Source: Isochrysis galbana
Taxonomy: Eukaryota > Haptophyta > Isochrysidales > Isochrysidaceae
Direction: 5' to 3'
Assembly: GCA_018136815.1 (NCBI GenBank)
Contig: CM030932.1
Coordinates: 6,482,315 to 6,546,314 of the forward strand
Length of the DNA: 64,000 nt
Shown: piece after piece, positions 42,543-51,594 of the stretch
Position numbering within the stretch: the stretch's first letter is position 1
Layout of the letters: each line of letters begins with the position of its first letter
Position numbers and translations under genes: made by a program
Notes under the pieces: generated by a model
Databases searched by the model: none
Seen by the model: only the letters and a program-made list of their open reading frames with translations
What the model was told of the DNA's origin: nothing

Positions 42543-43151
42543 CTGAACCTGAGGTTTCAACGGCTCTTGCCCTCTAATTAGCCCATTACGTATGTGTATG
42601 TGTATTTTATGGTTAATGTCACGCCCAACTCCAACTAATGCGCAGTGCTGCGGGGCTTCAAGCTCCATACCCAATCCCACACTATTGACATCACCCCGCC
42701 CATGATATCCAATGGGTGAGCATATGGCATGGGAACTGGTATGGCTGCTATTTGCTACTTGCAGGGCTAGGACTGGGAGAGACCGCTCACGATACAAGCT
42801 ACTGCAGTGCTAGGTATTAGAAACACCTAAAGCAAGAAGCAAGTTGCCTGATATCCGAATGCTATCGCCACCGCTCGCACGATTGAGAGGTCGTTTCCTC
42901 GTCAAGAACTCACTAGTACGCAGTAGGAGTCATTTCATATTTGACCGAGCCTGCATGTATACATCTGATTGGATCGACTGAGTTGCATCATTATTACTTG
43001 AGCCAATTCGGAATAGCGCACACCTGCGCAGAGGGCAAGGCGATGGTTGAGTTCAAAGCCCACAGCTCGTCAAGTTGTGGCAAAATATGGTGACGCATGG
43101 ACCGTCAAGACGACGCGTTGCAGCAGAGCATGCGAAAGAGGGCGACAGCAC
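42543..43151. other. non-coding stretch, may contain the last exon of NDUFB9
   Basis: No complete gene is seen. The third exon expected for the minus-strand complex I subunit should lie around 43020-43100 but could not be fixed. Confidence 0.4.
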
Positions 43152-43613
43152 CTCTTTGTCGTAGCCAGCTCCGTTGTTGGCATAGCGCATGTACTTGCTC
43201 CCCCCGAAATCCGTGGGGACTGTGGGCAGAAGAGAGGTGGGAAGGGATCAATAGGTGGAATAGAAAGGCCCGTTCCCGCTAGCGCTCTTCAAGAACCAAT
43301 GAGATGCGAGGGGGCTGGAGGGTGCCTATCGTCGCGTGGCAGCTGCACTCCGCACGCCTTCCCGCAGCGCAGCGTGACGCGGACTTTTGTATGGATCCGG
43401 GTGCTTGTACTCTGCGAGCTTGGCCTCTCCGGCGGAGACGAGCTTCTCGATCTGCCTGGCATCTGCGACATGCCTGTGCGCCTCGAACTCGGCCCGCAGG
43501 TCGTTTGCCTTCTTGATCCAAAGCTGGCGGTGGATCGCCCAGTGAAGCATGTTCTTGAGCGAGGCACGGTACAGGCGCTGCACACGCAGGACGTGCGCCG
43601 AGGGCGACGACAT
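43152..43613 (-). CDS. NDUFB9: NADH:ubiquinone oxidoreductase subunit B9/B22 (LYR protein), 3' end unresolved
   Basis: An accessory subunit of mitochondrial complex I of the LYR family. Exon 1 is 43613-43385 and exon 2 is 43219-43152; the intron 43384-43220 is GT-AG and the join keeps frame. Exon 1 starts MSSPSAHVLRVQRLYRASLK with the LYR motif. It continues HWAIHRQLWIKKANDLRAEF and ends HPDPYK. Exon 2 supplies IPTDFGGSKYMRYANNGAGY, matching the HPDPY..GGTKYMR block typical of the family. About 99 residues are accounted for; the C-terminus must be in a further exon. The ATG at 43613 gives the family's normal N-terminal length. TAGAGTAGAGTAC lies about 200 bases upstream. Confidence 0.88.
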
Positions 43614-44104
43614 GCGGGCCGCGCGCGGGTGGGAGAGAAGAGAAGGAGAGGAGAGGGAAAAGCGGGGGCTAGGAGAAGAGGGCGGGGGGGAGGAGACTGA
43701 AGGGATGAGGGGGGGGCTTGAGAGGATTGGGGGGGGAAGGGGGAGAGCCGGCGCGCGCCTCTCCTCTCGCGCCGCTCTCGCGCGCGGTTTTCTTGTTGTT
43801 TCGGTATATTTAGAGTAGAGTACAAGTACCCTAAACAAATAATAATCAGTGTTCTTTTTTATGGCGCTGGGGATGAGGGATGATTCGGGGGAGCGCTCAA
43901 AATTAGGAGGGGGCGGTTGAGTGTGATTCACAAGGCGTTCATTTTAACGCCCAGCGGTGACGAAACTGGCTCCGGCGAGAAATTCGAGATTTTTTTAATG
44001 AAATTTGAAATTTGGGTCCATCATCGGAAAAAAAAATTGATTTTGACCGAAATTTGCGTCACGCGGGAGCGAAATTTGCAAGCCCGCAGCCGGATGACGC
44101 CCGT
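43614..44104. other. upstream region of NDUFB9 and non-coding sequence
   Basis: GA/GGGG-rich tract to about 43760, TAGAGTAGAGTAC at 43811-43823, then AT-rich AAATTTGAAATTTGGG words (43998-44050), similar to the block near 20470-20510. Confidence 0.45.
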
Positions 44105-44436
44105 GATTAACCCATCATCGGCCGGCCCCTCGAGCCTCGAGGAGGAAGCGGCCGAGATCGAGATAGGTCTTGCTGACAGAAGGCGAGGATATGGAGGGCA
44201 CCCTCAAAGGGCTCATGGCAGAGCCCTCGCCCCCCTCGACCATCGGAGGTCGGAGGGGGTGGATTTGCACTCGGAGCCCGAGGCGTCTGACGATGAGGAA
44301 CAGAGCGAAAGCGAGGAGGAGACGGAAGGAGAGGAGGAAGGGGGGTCGCCCTCGGCGGGGGGGCCTGAGGAGAGGAGACCTGAGGAGAGGAGAGTCGCGT
44401 CGGCGCGCTCCATCGCAACCAACTATAAAGTCAGTT
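44105..44436 (-). repeat. fragment resembling the 5' end and ORF1 start of the non-LTR element
   Basis: The minus strand starts at the hairpin (AACTATAAAGTCAGTT at 44421-44436) and reads GGTTGCGATGGAGCGCGCCGAC. This equals the layout hairpin, GCG, ATGGAGCGCGC at 50384-50345. The following frame (MERADATLLSSG, then acidic Ser/Pro-rich) runs about 60 codons and has no zinc finger. It is a 5' fragment or a related non-autonomous element. Confidence 0.5.
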
Positions 44437-44820
44437 GACTAATTTTAATACATATATTCTCCGTCATCGCTGCTCTCCTCCGAAACGGCACGATTGCGCT
44501 TGCGCATGCGCTTCTTTCGAATTGGTTCACGTCGCCATTGATCGGTGTTCAACTTCTACGCACACGACGTGCTGCAAATGAAACGAAAGCATGCATCGGA
44601 TATTGGAGAAATCGGCCATCGTCGTGGGCGGCTCCGCAAACAGGACATGCCTGGTGGCGCAGTCCTCGCGGCTGTAGCACTCTAGCCCTTGAGCCATCAC
44701 GTTACATGCCACAAATGATGAGAAATAGCCACTGCGAGCAACGAATCAACTAGGTACAAGGAGCGGCCACGGCTGCGCGCAATCACACGGAGAAAGCAGC
44801 CTCACCTCCAACAGGTCTAC
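44437..44820. other. non-coding stretch
   Basis: CGCATGCGC-type palindrome near 44500-44512. No gene is seen. Confidence 0.4.
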
Positions 44821-46353
44821 CTATGTTTTCCCGAGTGCTGCGCGGCCAAGTGCCTCGAATCTTTCAAGGGCCACCTCAAAGCCCTCGTCGCTTGTCGCTG
44901 AGAACACGCAGCGGAAGAGCCCGGGCTCCTCGGCGCGCATGGAGGCGCCCGGGGTCAGCAGCAGCCCAAACTCATTCATCAATCGCAGGTAAAGGGCACG
45001 CTCCGCCTCCGCCTCTATCATAGTCAGCTTCGACTCCTCAACGCCTACACAGCCATCCCACGAGCCTCGATAGCGCTTGGGAGGCGTCTTGCCGGGCGGG
45101 TACACGAGCATCTGCCGCAAATCTATCCACAAAAACAGACCTGCGCCGCCGGGTAGGTACCTTATGGCACCTTCGTCGAGCACAGCGGTCAGCCGATCGT
45201 ACCGCTTCTTGAGCCGCTCCTTGTTGGCTTCCTCCATCTCAGCGCACCACAGCCGCGGGCCGTCATCGCTCGGCCCCTCAAGGAGCTCATCATATGTCGG
45301 CCCATCTACAGCGCCACAATTCAGATCGCCGTCGACGGTGTCGGTCAGTATGCGAGAGACGATGGCTTGGGTCGGGGAGCCAACCTGGCACAGATCGTTG
45401 AGTTTCTGCATCGGCGTGCGGATGGCCTCGTTTTCGGTGTAGACCGCTCCGACGCGTAGGCCAGAGAGCGCAAAGTCTTTGGAGAGCGCCCACACAAGGT
45501 GTGCATTGGGCCCCAGGTCGCGTCCCTGCCGCGCGGCGACGGTCGCCAGCGATGTCCACGATGGCTGGCCATCAGGGCCCTCCCGGTACACCGAGCCCGC
45601 ATAAATCTCGTCCGAGATGACATGAAGATTGTCCTTGCTCTCGGCCCAAGCCCAGCAGTCACGCAAGACTTCAGCGGGGTAGCAGAAGCCAAGCGGATTG
45701 TTGGGCGAGGACAGCAGCAGCGCGCGCGGAGTGATGCCGCGCGCAAGGGCGGTCGAATAGGCCGCTTCAAGCGCCTCCGGCGTCGGATAGTAGCCTGAAG
45801 CCTCGAAGCCTCCACGGCGCAGCGCTACCGGCAGCACGGTCAGTGCCGCACGGGCCTTGAGGTCAAACTCGAATGCGGCGTAGTACGGGCGCGGGATGAG
45901 CACGCCTTCCCCCTCGTCGGCGATGGCGAACAGCAAGTTCTCGAGCACCGCATTGCAGCCAGCACCTATGATCAGCTTTTCAGGGTCGATCGCGTAGCTA
46001 CCGCGGCAGAGCACGCGCTCCATGTGCGCAGCGACGGCGGCGCGGCAAGTCTGCGTGCCGTGCGTCTGTTGGTAGAAAATATCTGCCTGCTCGAAGAGTC
46101 CGACGCCGCCTCCATGGGCATCAGAGGCGGGTGAGGCGGCGATCGAGCGGATCTTAGGCACAAGCCAGTCCGAGATCATCTGGTTCTCGGCGACCGACAG
46201 CTGCAGTACGCCTTGAGGCTGAGAGATTGGGTCAAAGGTCTGAACGCCGCGGGCATCGGAAAGGTAGGTGGGAAGCAGCGTCGGAGCCTCGCGGCCGCGC
46301 CGAGAGGCGACGCCGCTTACTGAGCTCATCGCACGGCGGGCTGAACTGCGCAT
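44821..46353 (-). CDS. PLP-dependent class I/II aminotransferase, ACC-synthase-like
   Basis: An intronless frame of about 502 residues from the ATG at 46329 (or 510 from 46353). The frame is open further upstream, but that part is low-complexity Ser/Leu/Pro. Fold-type I motifs in order are LSVAENQMISDWL, FYQQTHGTQTCR, IIGAGCNAVLENLL (phosphate loop), IPRPYYAAFEFDL (stacking aromatic), SSPNNPLGFCYP, ISDEIYAGSVY (Asp/Tyr to the cofactor), SKDFALSGLRVGAVY (Schiff-base Lys) and FRCVFS (substrate-carboxylate Arg). The order and the SKDF..GLRVG block resemble 1-aminocyclopropane-1-carboxylate synthase and related aminotransferases. Substrate is not determined. Location is unclear; the N-terminus has Arg/Ser-rich sequence that might be a transit peptide. 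Confidence 0.9.
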   Translation of the reverse strand: MRSSARRAMSSVSGVASRRGREAPTLLPTYLSDARGVQTFDPISQPQGVLQLSVAENQMISDWLVPKIRSIAASPASDAHGGGVGLFEQADIFYQQTHGTQTCRAAVAAHMERVLCRGSYAIDPEKLIIGAGCNAVLENLLFAIADEGEGVLIPRPYYAAFEFDLKARAALTVLPVALRRGGFEASGYYPTPEALEAAYSTALARGITPRALLLSSPNNPLGFCYPAEVLRDCWAWAESKDNLHVISDEIYAGSVYREGPDGQPSWTSLATVAARQGRDLGPNAHLVWALSKDFALSGLRVGAVYTENEAIRTPMQKLNDLCQVGSPTQAIVSRILTDTVDGDLNCGAVDGPTYDELLEGPSDDGPRLWCAEMEEANKERLKKRYDRLTAVLDEGAIRYLPGGAGLFLWIDLRQMLVYPPGKTPPKRYRGSWDGCVGVEESKLTMIEAEAERALYLRLMNEFGLLLTPGASMRAEEPGLFRCVFSATSDEGFEVALERFEALGRAALGKT

Positions 46354-47487
46354 TGGCTCGGCGCACGAGCTCGGCGGCGGCAGCAGCAGGAGCAGCACGA
46401 GGCGCCGAATGGAGCAGCAGGGGTGAGGGGGGAGGGGGAGAAAGAGGGGTGGGTGTGGGAGTAGCGGAAGATGGAGAGGGAGAAACGTGAGAGAGGAAGA
46501 GGAGAAGAGAGAATGAATGAGAAGAGAGAAGAGAGAATAAGAGCGCGAGCGAGGCTGCGTCGTTCGGGAAAAAGATGGAGGAAGAAAGTATTCTCTTATA
46601 CGTGTGCAAAAGCTCAGAGAACAGGATTGGAGCTTGTGTTGTGATCCGACATGCAAAGAGTAAAGGAGGAGAAGAGAACATCTGTTCTGATGCGCCCTTT
46701 TCCTTTTATTTATACTCGTGAAATGGGAGAAGAGGGAGAAAAAGCTACAGAATCGAGAGAGAGAGAGAGAGGAGGAGCTCGCTTCACCTCGCATCGACGA
46801 CGACGAGGGGAAGAGAAGAGAAAGAGAGGAGAGAGAGAGAGAGAGAGGGCGTCGTCGTCGACCAGCTTCGATGCCCGAGGGGCGGGCGTAGAAGAAGAAG
46901 AGGTTACACACACTACTCCCTTTGAAGTGGTTTACCTTGCTACGCGCGGAGTGGGCGTGGAGTTTGTCGACGGCGCCGACGCAGGGGGCGCCGGCAGCAG
47001 GGAGGGCGCCGCCACGAGAGAGCGGGCTCGGGGGTCCATCCACGGTGGTGTGCCCTGCGCCGGCCCTCGCGCGCCTCCTCTGCTGGCGAGGGGGGATTGC
47101 CGAGGGGATGTACGTATCACCCCTCCGGCCTCACCGTCTCACTGCCCTCATGTACCATGTAATGTACCCCCCCGTACATACCCATCGTAGCCGCCTAGCC
47201 TCCTTGCCTGTGTTTGCCAGCCTCCAGCCTGCCCCTTCGAAGGGCCCTTCCGCCCTGCGCGGTTGGGCTCCGGTCTCCTAGCTCTCAGGAGGGAGAAAGG
47301 GGCTTAGACGCGGCCTCCCGCGCCTTCCTGATGCCTTCCTCTCCCTCGCTCGCCTCGCTTGCCCTGCGGTGCCTTCCTGACGGCCCTGCCAGAAGCTCAG
47401 GTGGTCTGTGGCTGGTGGCTCGGTGATGGTGGTGGGGGGTCAGTACGATGGGGGGCCTAGATGGGAAATACGGTGCCGGGGCCTGCA
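46354..47487. other. upstream region and GA-rich intergenic sequence
   Basis: (GAGA)n tracts at 46755-46775 and 46825-46850, GGGAGAAGAGGG words, and C-rich sequence later. No gene is recognised. Confidence 0.45.
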
Positions 47488-47540
47488 AATACAGCCAAAT
47501 ACATATGTATTTGGCCTCCGGCCAAATACATTTCAAATAC
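47488..47540. repeat. AT-rich AAATACATATGTATTT palindromic repeat
   Basis: CAAATACAGCCAAATACATA followed by TGTATTTGGCCTCCGGCCAA. It contains a 16-bp palindrome and a second GGCC..GGCC palindrome. A near-identical block lies at 50925-50980. Confidence 0.7.
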
Positions 47541-47544
47541 ATTG

Positions 47545-47767
47545 TCGAGTCGAGCGCTACCGGAGGGCTCTGAGCCACTCCGTCGCGAGCGGCACCGGCG
47601 GCTAGCGCGGCGCTTTGGCCCTCCTCCCCGCCGGGAGTCGGGTGAATGAAATTCTGGACTGGGTCGGGCAACCCCATTTGGGTGTCTGGACGGGGAACGA
47701 ACGGCGAACGAAGGGCGGTGGGGCGGCGAGGCGCTCCTAGCGGCCCTAGAGTGATGGGTTGTAAGAG
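47545..47767 (-). repeat. dispersed repeat, inverted partner of 11184-11406
   Basis: Reverse complement matches 11184-11406 nearly throughout, from the TCGAGTCGAGCGCTACCGG end to CTAGAGTGATGGGTTGTAA. Confidence 0.75.
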
Positions 47768-47808
47768 ATTGTTAGACCTACAAAGAACTCTTCCCTCAGC
47801 CAGGGATG

Positions 47809-48222
47809 CTAGCCGGGACAGCCCGTCAGCATCCTAATGAACAGCTCCTCGTTTATGTTCGACATCGAACCGGTACTCAGCCAACCAACTTGAGAGCCCA
47901 CCGAGTCAGCCGAGAGGCTGGCCCACCGGCTACTTGATCTTTCATGGTATGCAGCCATCGCAGGGCAGAGTGGTCGACGACTAACTTGAACCGACGCCCC
48001 CAAAGGTAGGGTCGCCAATTTCGGATTGATCCCAGCCTTCGCCTCCTCCACCGTCCTTCCCGCCTCGCGTTCCCGTTGGAACACCGGCACGTCCACCACC
48101 GCCGCCCTCTCCGCCGCCTCCGCCCCCCTCAGCGCCTCCTCCACCACCTTCGCCTCCTCCGCCTCCTCCGCCCCCCTCCCCTCCGCCTCCGCTTCCTCCA
48201 CCCTCACCCGCCTCTCCCCCAC
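47809..48222 (-). other. minus-strand Ala/Glu-rich open frame next to the truncated endonuclease
   Basis: A 137-codon frame begins in a CCTCCG/CGGAGG low-complexity tract (48100-48230). It continues into a more complex tail (GINPKLATLPLGASVQVSRR, SADSVGSQVGWLSTGS). It could be the remnant of the C-terminal part of the retroelement ORF2, but no family was recognised. Confidence 0.3.
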
Positions 48223-48719
48223 CGCCCCGCGATGGACCGGGTATCTCTACTTACGCTTTCTACGCAGTTAAAATCGCCTGCTATTATAGTGTGAGGAGGT
48301 ATTTCCGACGTCTCGTGTAGCATTTTGATGTCTTCTTTACGTTTATTGGGTTGAGCACTTAGATACACAGAGGAGAAAGATATCGTTTCATGTCCGATTT
48401 TTGCCTTTACTACTACCAGCCTCCCCGGGATAACTACCGACCAAGATTCTACTACTACGTCGCTTCTGTCTCTTCTAATGGCTACCGCCACTCCGCTTCC
48501 CGGGTCGCCCCTAGTTGCGGGAGATTGAAACCAGTCCCACCCCAGGGACCGGGCCAAATTTCGCACCTTCAAGTGCCATCCATCGGTGTAATGATGCAAT
48601 TCTTGCGCATACAAGATGTGGACTCCTCCTAATCTCGCTTGCGCTAGAGTAGATGCTAATTTATGTTTTGCTCCATTCAAATTGTATGTTGCAATCCTTA
48701 GATCATTATTATTCACCAT
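48204..48719 (-). pseudogene. non-LTR retrotransposon ORF2, endonuclease N-terminus, truncated
   Basis: The frame starts MVNNNDLRIATYNLNGAKHK and carries AP-endonuclease-type (EEP) motifs: TYNLNG, AQELHH (catalytic Glu), then YLSAQPNKRK and IIAGDFNCV (Asp/Asn). It ends within about 170 residues in a GC-rich low-complexity tract. The C-terminal endonuclease motifs and the whole reverse transcriptase are missing. Its ATG overlaps the stop of ORF1 (ATGGTGAATAA). The nicking endonuclease normally primes target-primed reverse transcription; this copy cannot supply RT. Confidence 0.85.
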
Positions 48720-50358
48720 GACGGTACAGGCAACTAGCTCCGTTAACGCAGTATCCTGGATAAGCCTTATTAGGTTTAAGATTGCATTTTACCATACAAT
48801 GTTGCTTGCCCGTTGCGGGGTCCTTTGCCCAACATCCGGGGATGTCGTGGCTGGAAGAGCATTGGACGATTTGCCGCCCTTTCATGCGATTGTTCTTGCA
48901 TTCGCCCGCCATGAATCGGCGGCACGGTGCCGCCGCTCCAAGGCCCATAAGGGCCCTATAGTCCATGGCGTTGCTCACTTCGCGTTGGCGTTTGCGTTGC
49001 TCCGCTTTCGCTTTGTCTTGCTCGCACGTGCATTGGCGAAAACTAACTTGATTCTTGCGCAGATACGATATAGCCCACGGCTTATCGTATCCTTTACAGC
49101 CCCCTGGGGCGCCGTGAATGGCAATGTCGCCTTCCGGTGTCACGCATTCCACCGAAGAGCGGACCGCGTAGTCCAAATTGAAGTTTTCCCCATCATCGAG
49201 GGTCACGTGAAAGGTCCTCGGGAATCGATGGCCTAGGGCCGTCGTGTCCGTGTATACGTAGAAGTGCCAGATCGGGCGCTTACCCGCTTCGACTTTCGTG
49301 ATTCCTTCGATCGTAGTTTTGACTCGTTGTTGGTTGCCCCTAAGGACATGGAAGCCTTCACGCTCCAGTGCGCTAGCCAAGTGTCGAGTCTTGGTTTTGT
49401 ACGCCTTAACCGGGTCGAAGATGCGGAAAACGATGTACGTGGCGACCTCCTTGAGGGAGGACCGGACCGCGCTAGACTTGCGTGGCGCTGAATCGGCTAG
49501 CTCGCCATAGGTGACTCCAAATTCGTGCTGGACTCCCGAGAGCACCGTTTGAATTTTGTCGCCGTAGGCCGCCTTGAATTGGTTGTGTGCATCGTCGTCG
49601 ACGTAGAAAATCCAAGGGCCCTTTCGGCCCTTATCCATACCGTCTGGCGTGGCATCTAGGCCTTCCAGCCTAGAGAGTAGGAATTTCATGAATGTAGCTA
49701 CATCCTCACTCTTAATGTCCTTTTTGTCCTCGGCTAGCTGAGCTAGCTGAATGAAAAAGGGGGTGTCTTCAGGCTCTTCTTCCTCCTCTGGAGGGGGGGA
49801 AGCGAATGGGGTAGTGCTGTTTGGGGTCGGCTTTGGATCCGATTGAGGGTCGGCCCGCTTGCGCGACTGTGGCTGATGCTGTTGGGCTGGTGGTTGCTGG
49901 GCTTGCTTGTGTGGTTCCTTCCCCTTGTGTCCATGTGCGGCTTGCGCGTATGACTTGGGCGGCTGATGTGGTTGTTGGTTGGAGGGAGCAAAAGCTCCAA
50001 GGATTGTTTGTTGTGTCATGTGCCCGCCCCCGAGGGGTGCACAGGTGGTAGGAGTTGCCTCCATGGGGGTGGCAGCAGAGCTGCCACACCCCATGGGGAG
50101 TCCTTGAGTGGGTGGCTGAGCCACGGCACTGGTGGGCTGAGCCTGGCTCAGAGTCTGCTGGTCTGCAGGGAACAGGGCCCTGCCTGTTCGCTGCTTCTGT
50201 GGCTGCCTGGGAGGCGAGGGAGGCGGCGCCATCTCGACGTCGTGGTCGGGCGGTGCGGAGGCCTGCGAGCGCTTCGGCTCCGGCGGCTTGGGGCGGCCCC
50301 GTCGGGGCGTCGTGGCGGCGGGGGGCTGGGGAGTGGGAGCGGTCGGCGCGCGCTCCAT
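48709..50358 (-). CDS. non-LTR retrotransposon ORF1 protein
   Basis: 549 residues from the ATG at 50358 (MERAPTAPTPQPPAA). The N-terminal third is Pro/Gln/Ala-rich. A central region (about 230-450) has DDGENFNLDYAVRSSVECVT and KGRKGPWIFYVDDD. The C-terminus has Cys/His clusters of CCCH type (CRRFMAGECKN, CMVKCNLKPNKAYPGYCVNG, CLYRHGE) suggesting RNA binding. It is followed by ORF2 with an 11-base stop/start overlap, as in many LINE-type elements. The frame is intact. A TATAA-type hairpin lies 5 bases upstream of the ATG. Confidence 0.8.
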   Translation of the reverse strand: MERAPTAPTPQPPAATTPRRGRPKPPEPKRSQASAPPDHDVEMAPPPSPPRQPQKQRTGRALFPADQQTLSQAQPTSAVAQPPTQGLPMGCGSSAATPMEATPTTCAPLGGGHMTQQTILGAFAPSNQQPHQPPKSYAQAAHGHKGKEPHKQAQQPPAQQHQPQSRKRADPQSDPKPTPNSTTPFASPPPEEEEEPEDTPFFIQLAQLAEDKKDIKSEDVATFMKFLLSRLEGLDATPDGMDKGRKGPWIFYVDDDAHNQFKAAYGDKIQTVLSGVQHEFGVTYGELADSAPRKSSAVRSSLKEVATYIVFRIFDPVKAYKTKTRHLASALEREGFHVLRGNQQRVKTTIEGITKVEAGKRPIWHFYVYTDTTALGHRFPRTFHVTLDDGENFNLDYAVRSSVECVTPEGDIAIHGAPGGCKGYDKPWAISYLRKNQVSFRQCTCEQDKAKAEQRKRQREVSNAMDYRALMGLGAAAPCRRFMAGECKNNRMKGRQIVQCSSSHDIPGCWAKDPATGKQHCMVKCNLKPNKAYPGYCVNGASCLYRHGE

Positions 50359-50362
50359 CGCT

Positions 50363-50384
50363 AAAACTATATAACAATAGTTTT
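50363..50384 (-). promoter_or_regulatory. hairpin directly upstream of the non-LTR ORF1 start
   Basis: AAAACTAT-ATAACA-ATAGTTTT is an 8-bp perfect stem with an AT-rich loop, ending five bases before the ORF1 ATG on the minus strand. Analogous hairpins mark the edges of the other repeats in this window. Confidence 0.65.
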
Positions 50385-50924
50385 GCCTTGACCGAGAAGA
50401 AAGAAGCAGGGACCTACAAGCCAAGGGTAGCGGACCTAGGGAATGTGAGAGGAAATTTCCGAACGCCAACGCGAACGCCAGACGCGAGAAGACAACGAAA
50501 CCCTAACCAGGCCAAGCAGAACCTATGAAGAACAGGCCTGGACGACAACGAAAGTCAGCAAGTCCCAAGAAAGAACCGGAACCCAACGAGAAACAACAAG
50601 CCTTGCAAGAAGCTAAATAAGCATCCTGAAGGCACCCCGAGAGCCTGAGACAAGCGCGCAGCGAGCGACAGGCGACGTGGCTCCTTTGAGTCAAGATTAC
50701 CCGAAAGGAGGAAACCTGGAATCTAGACCTGACAGACAGGCTAAAAGGAACGAAACGAGAACTCGAATTCTAGATCGCTAGGGACGAACCCTACCAACCT
50801 AGATGTACCTGAGCTTCACCGTGTGGCCGCACGGCGAAGGACCTGGAAATAAGAGCGTGGAAATCGCATCATCTAGGATGAATGCGACATACATTCGAGG
50901 CCTACAACCCAGGACGCGCTCCAA
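50385..50924. other. non-coding stretch, possible 5' region of the non-LTR element
   Basis: A/G-rich on the plus strand, no gene. GCTTCACCGTGTGGCCGCACGG near 50813 is palindromic. Confidence 0.4.
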
Positions 50925-51210
50925 ATACAGCCAAATACATATGTATTTGACCTCTGGCCAAATACGGTAAATACGTATTTCCCCATCTCAATCTAGGATG
51001 GGGGGCCATTGCTGGCGAATGCGTGCGGCGCGCGGCGCGCGCCCACTGATAGTCCGGGCAGATGTCTTGACTGCTGACTGCTCAACCCCTGTCTGCCCGT
51101 TGGCGGGGGCTGAGGATGGTTGTGCATGCCCATGCCCACCTAGCCGCCAAGGGGTGTCTGCGATGGAGGGGGACACGAGGCCCCCGTTGGCCCCTACTTA
51201 TAAAAGTAGG
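50925..51210 (-). repeat. AAATAC palindrome block and TATAA-hairpin repeat
   Basis: 50925-50980 repeats the AAATACATATGTATTT block of 47488-47540. 51193-51210 is the perfect hairpin CCTACTT-ATAA-AAGTAGG. On the minus strand it is followed by GGCCAACGGGGGCCTCGTG and a TCCCCC stem, and then CATCG, the same architecture as family A with different sequence. Confidence 0.6.
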
Positions 51211-51594
51211 TTGAGAGGGAAGATGGCGGGGGCAATCCGCCGAATATCTCGCAAGAAAAGAATCGGGCCTAGATGGGCGCGACTCTGAGCATTCTTTTTT
51301 GTCCTTGCCCCTCCGATTGGACGTGGGTAGACGTGGGATAAGCGCTGGCCTGGAAGGTGTGAAGTTCGCCTGATACTGTGCTATCGTTACAAAATGGAAT
51401 GTAAAATATGAAAAGGAATATGCATATGCAACGTCAACATCAGCGTAGGTGATGCGTGGAACGTTGCGGCGAGATGCGGGTGCGGCTAGTGATAGCCGAA
51501 AATGCGAGGATTGTCAAGCTTATGCACAGAGACTACAGTTATTCTCAAAGAAGAATGAAAGTGTTCTTCGCTCGCTGCTGGAGAGTACACATGA
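51211..51594. other. non-coding stretch downstream of the coiled-coil gene
   Basis: AT-richer than its surroundings (GAAAAGGAATATGCATATGC near 51410). No gene is seen. It may contain a 3' UTR of the minus-strand gene. Confidence 0.4.

Noticed and set aside
46330-47043. Extending the aminotransferase N-terminus to codon 1 of the 740-codon frame
   Set aside because: The extra about 230 residues are simple Ser/Leu/Phe repeats from GA-rich DNA and include no family sequence.
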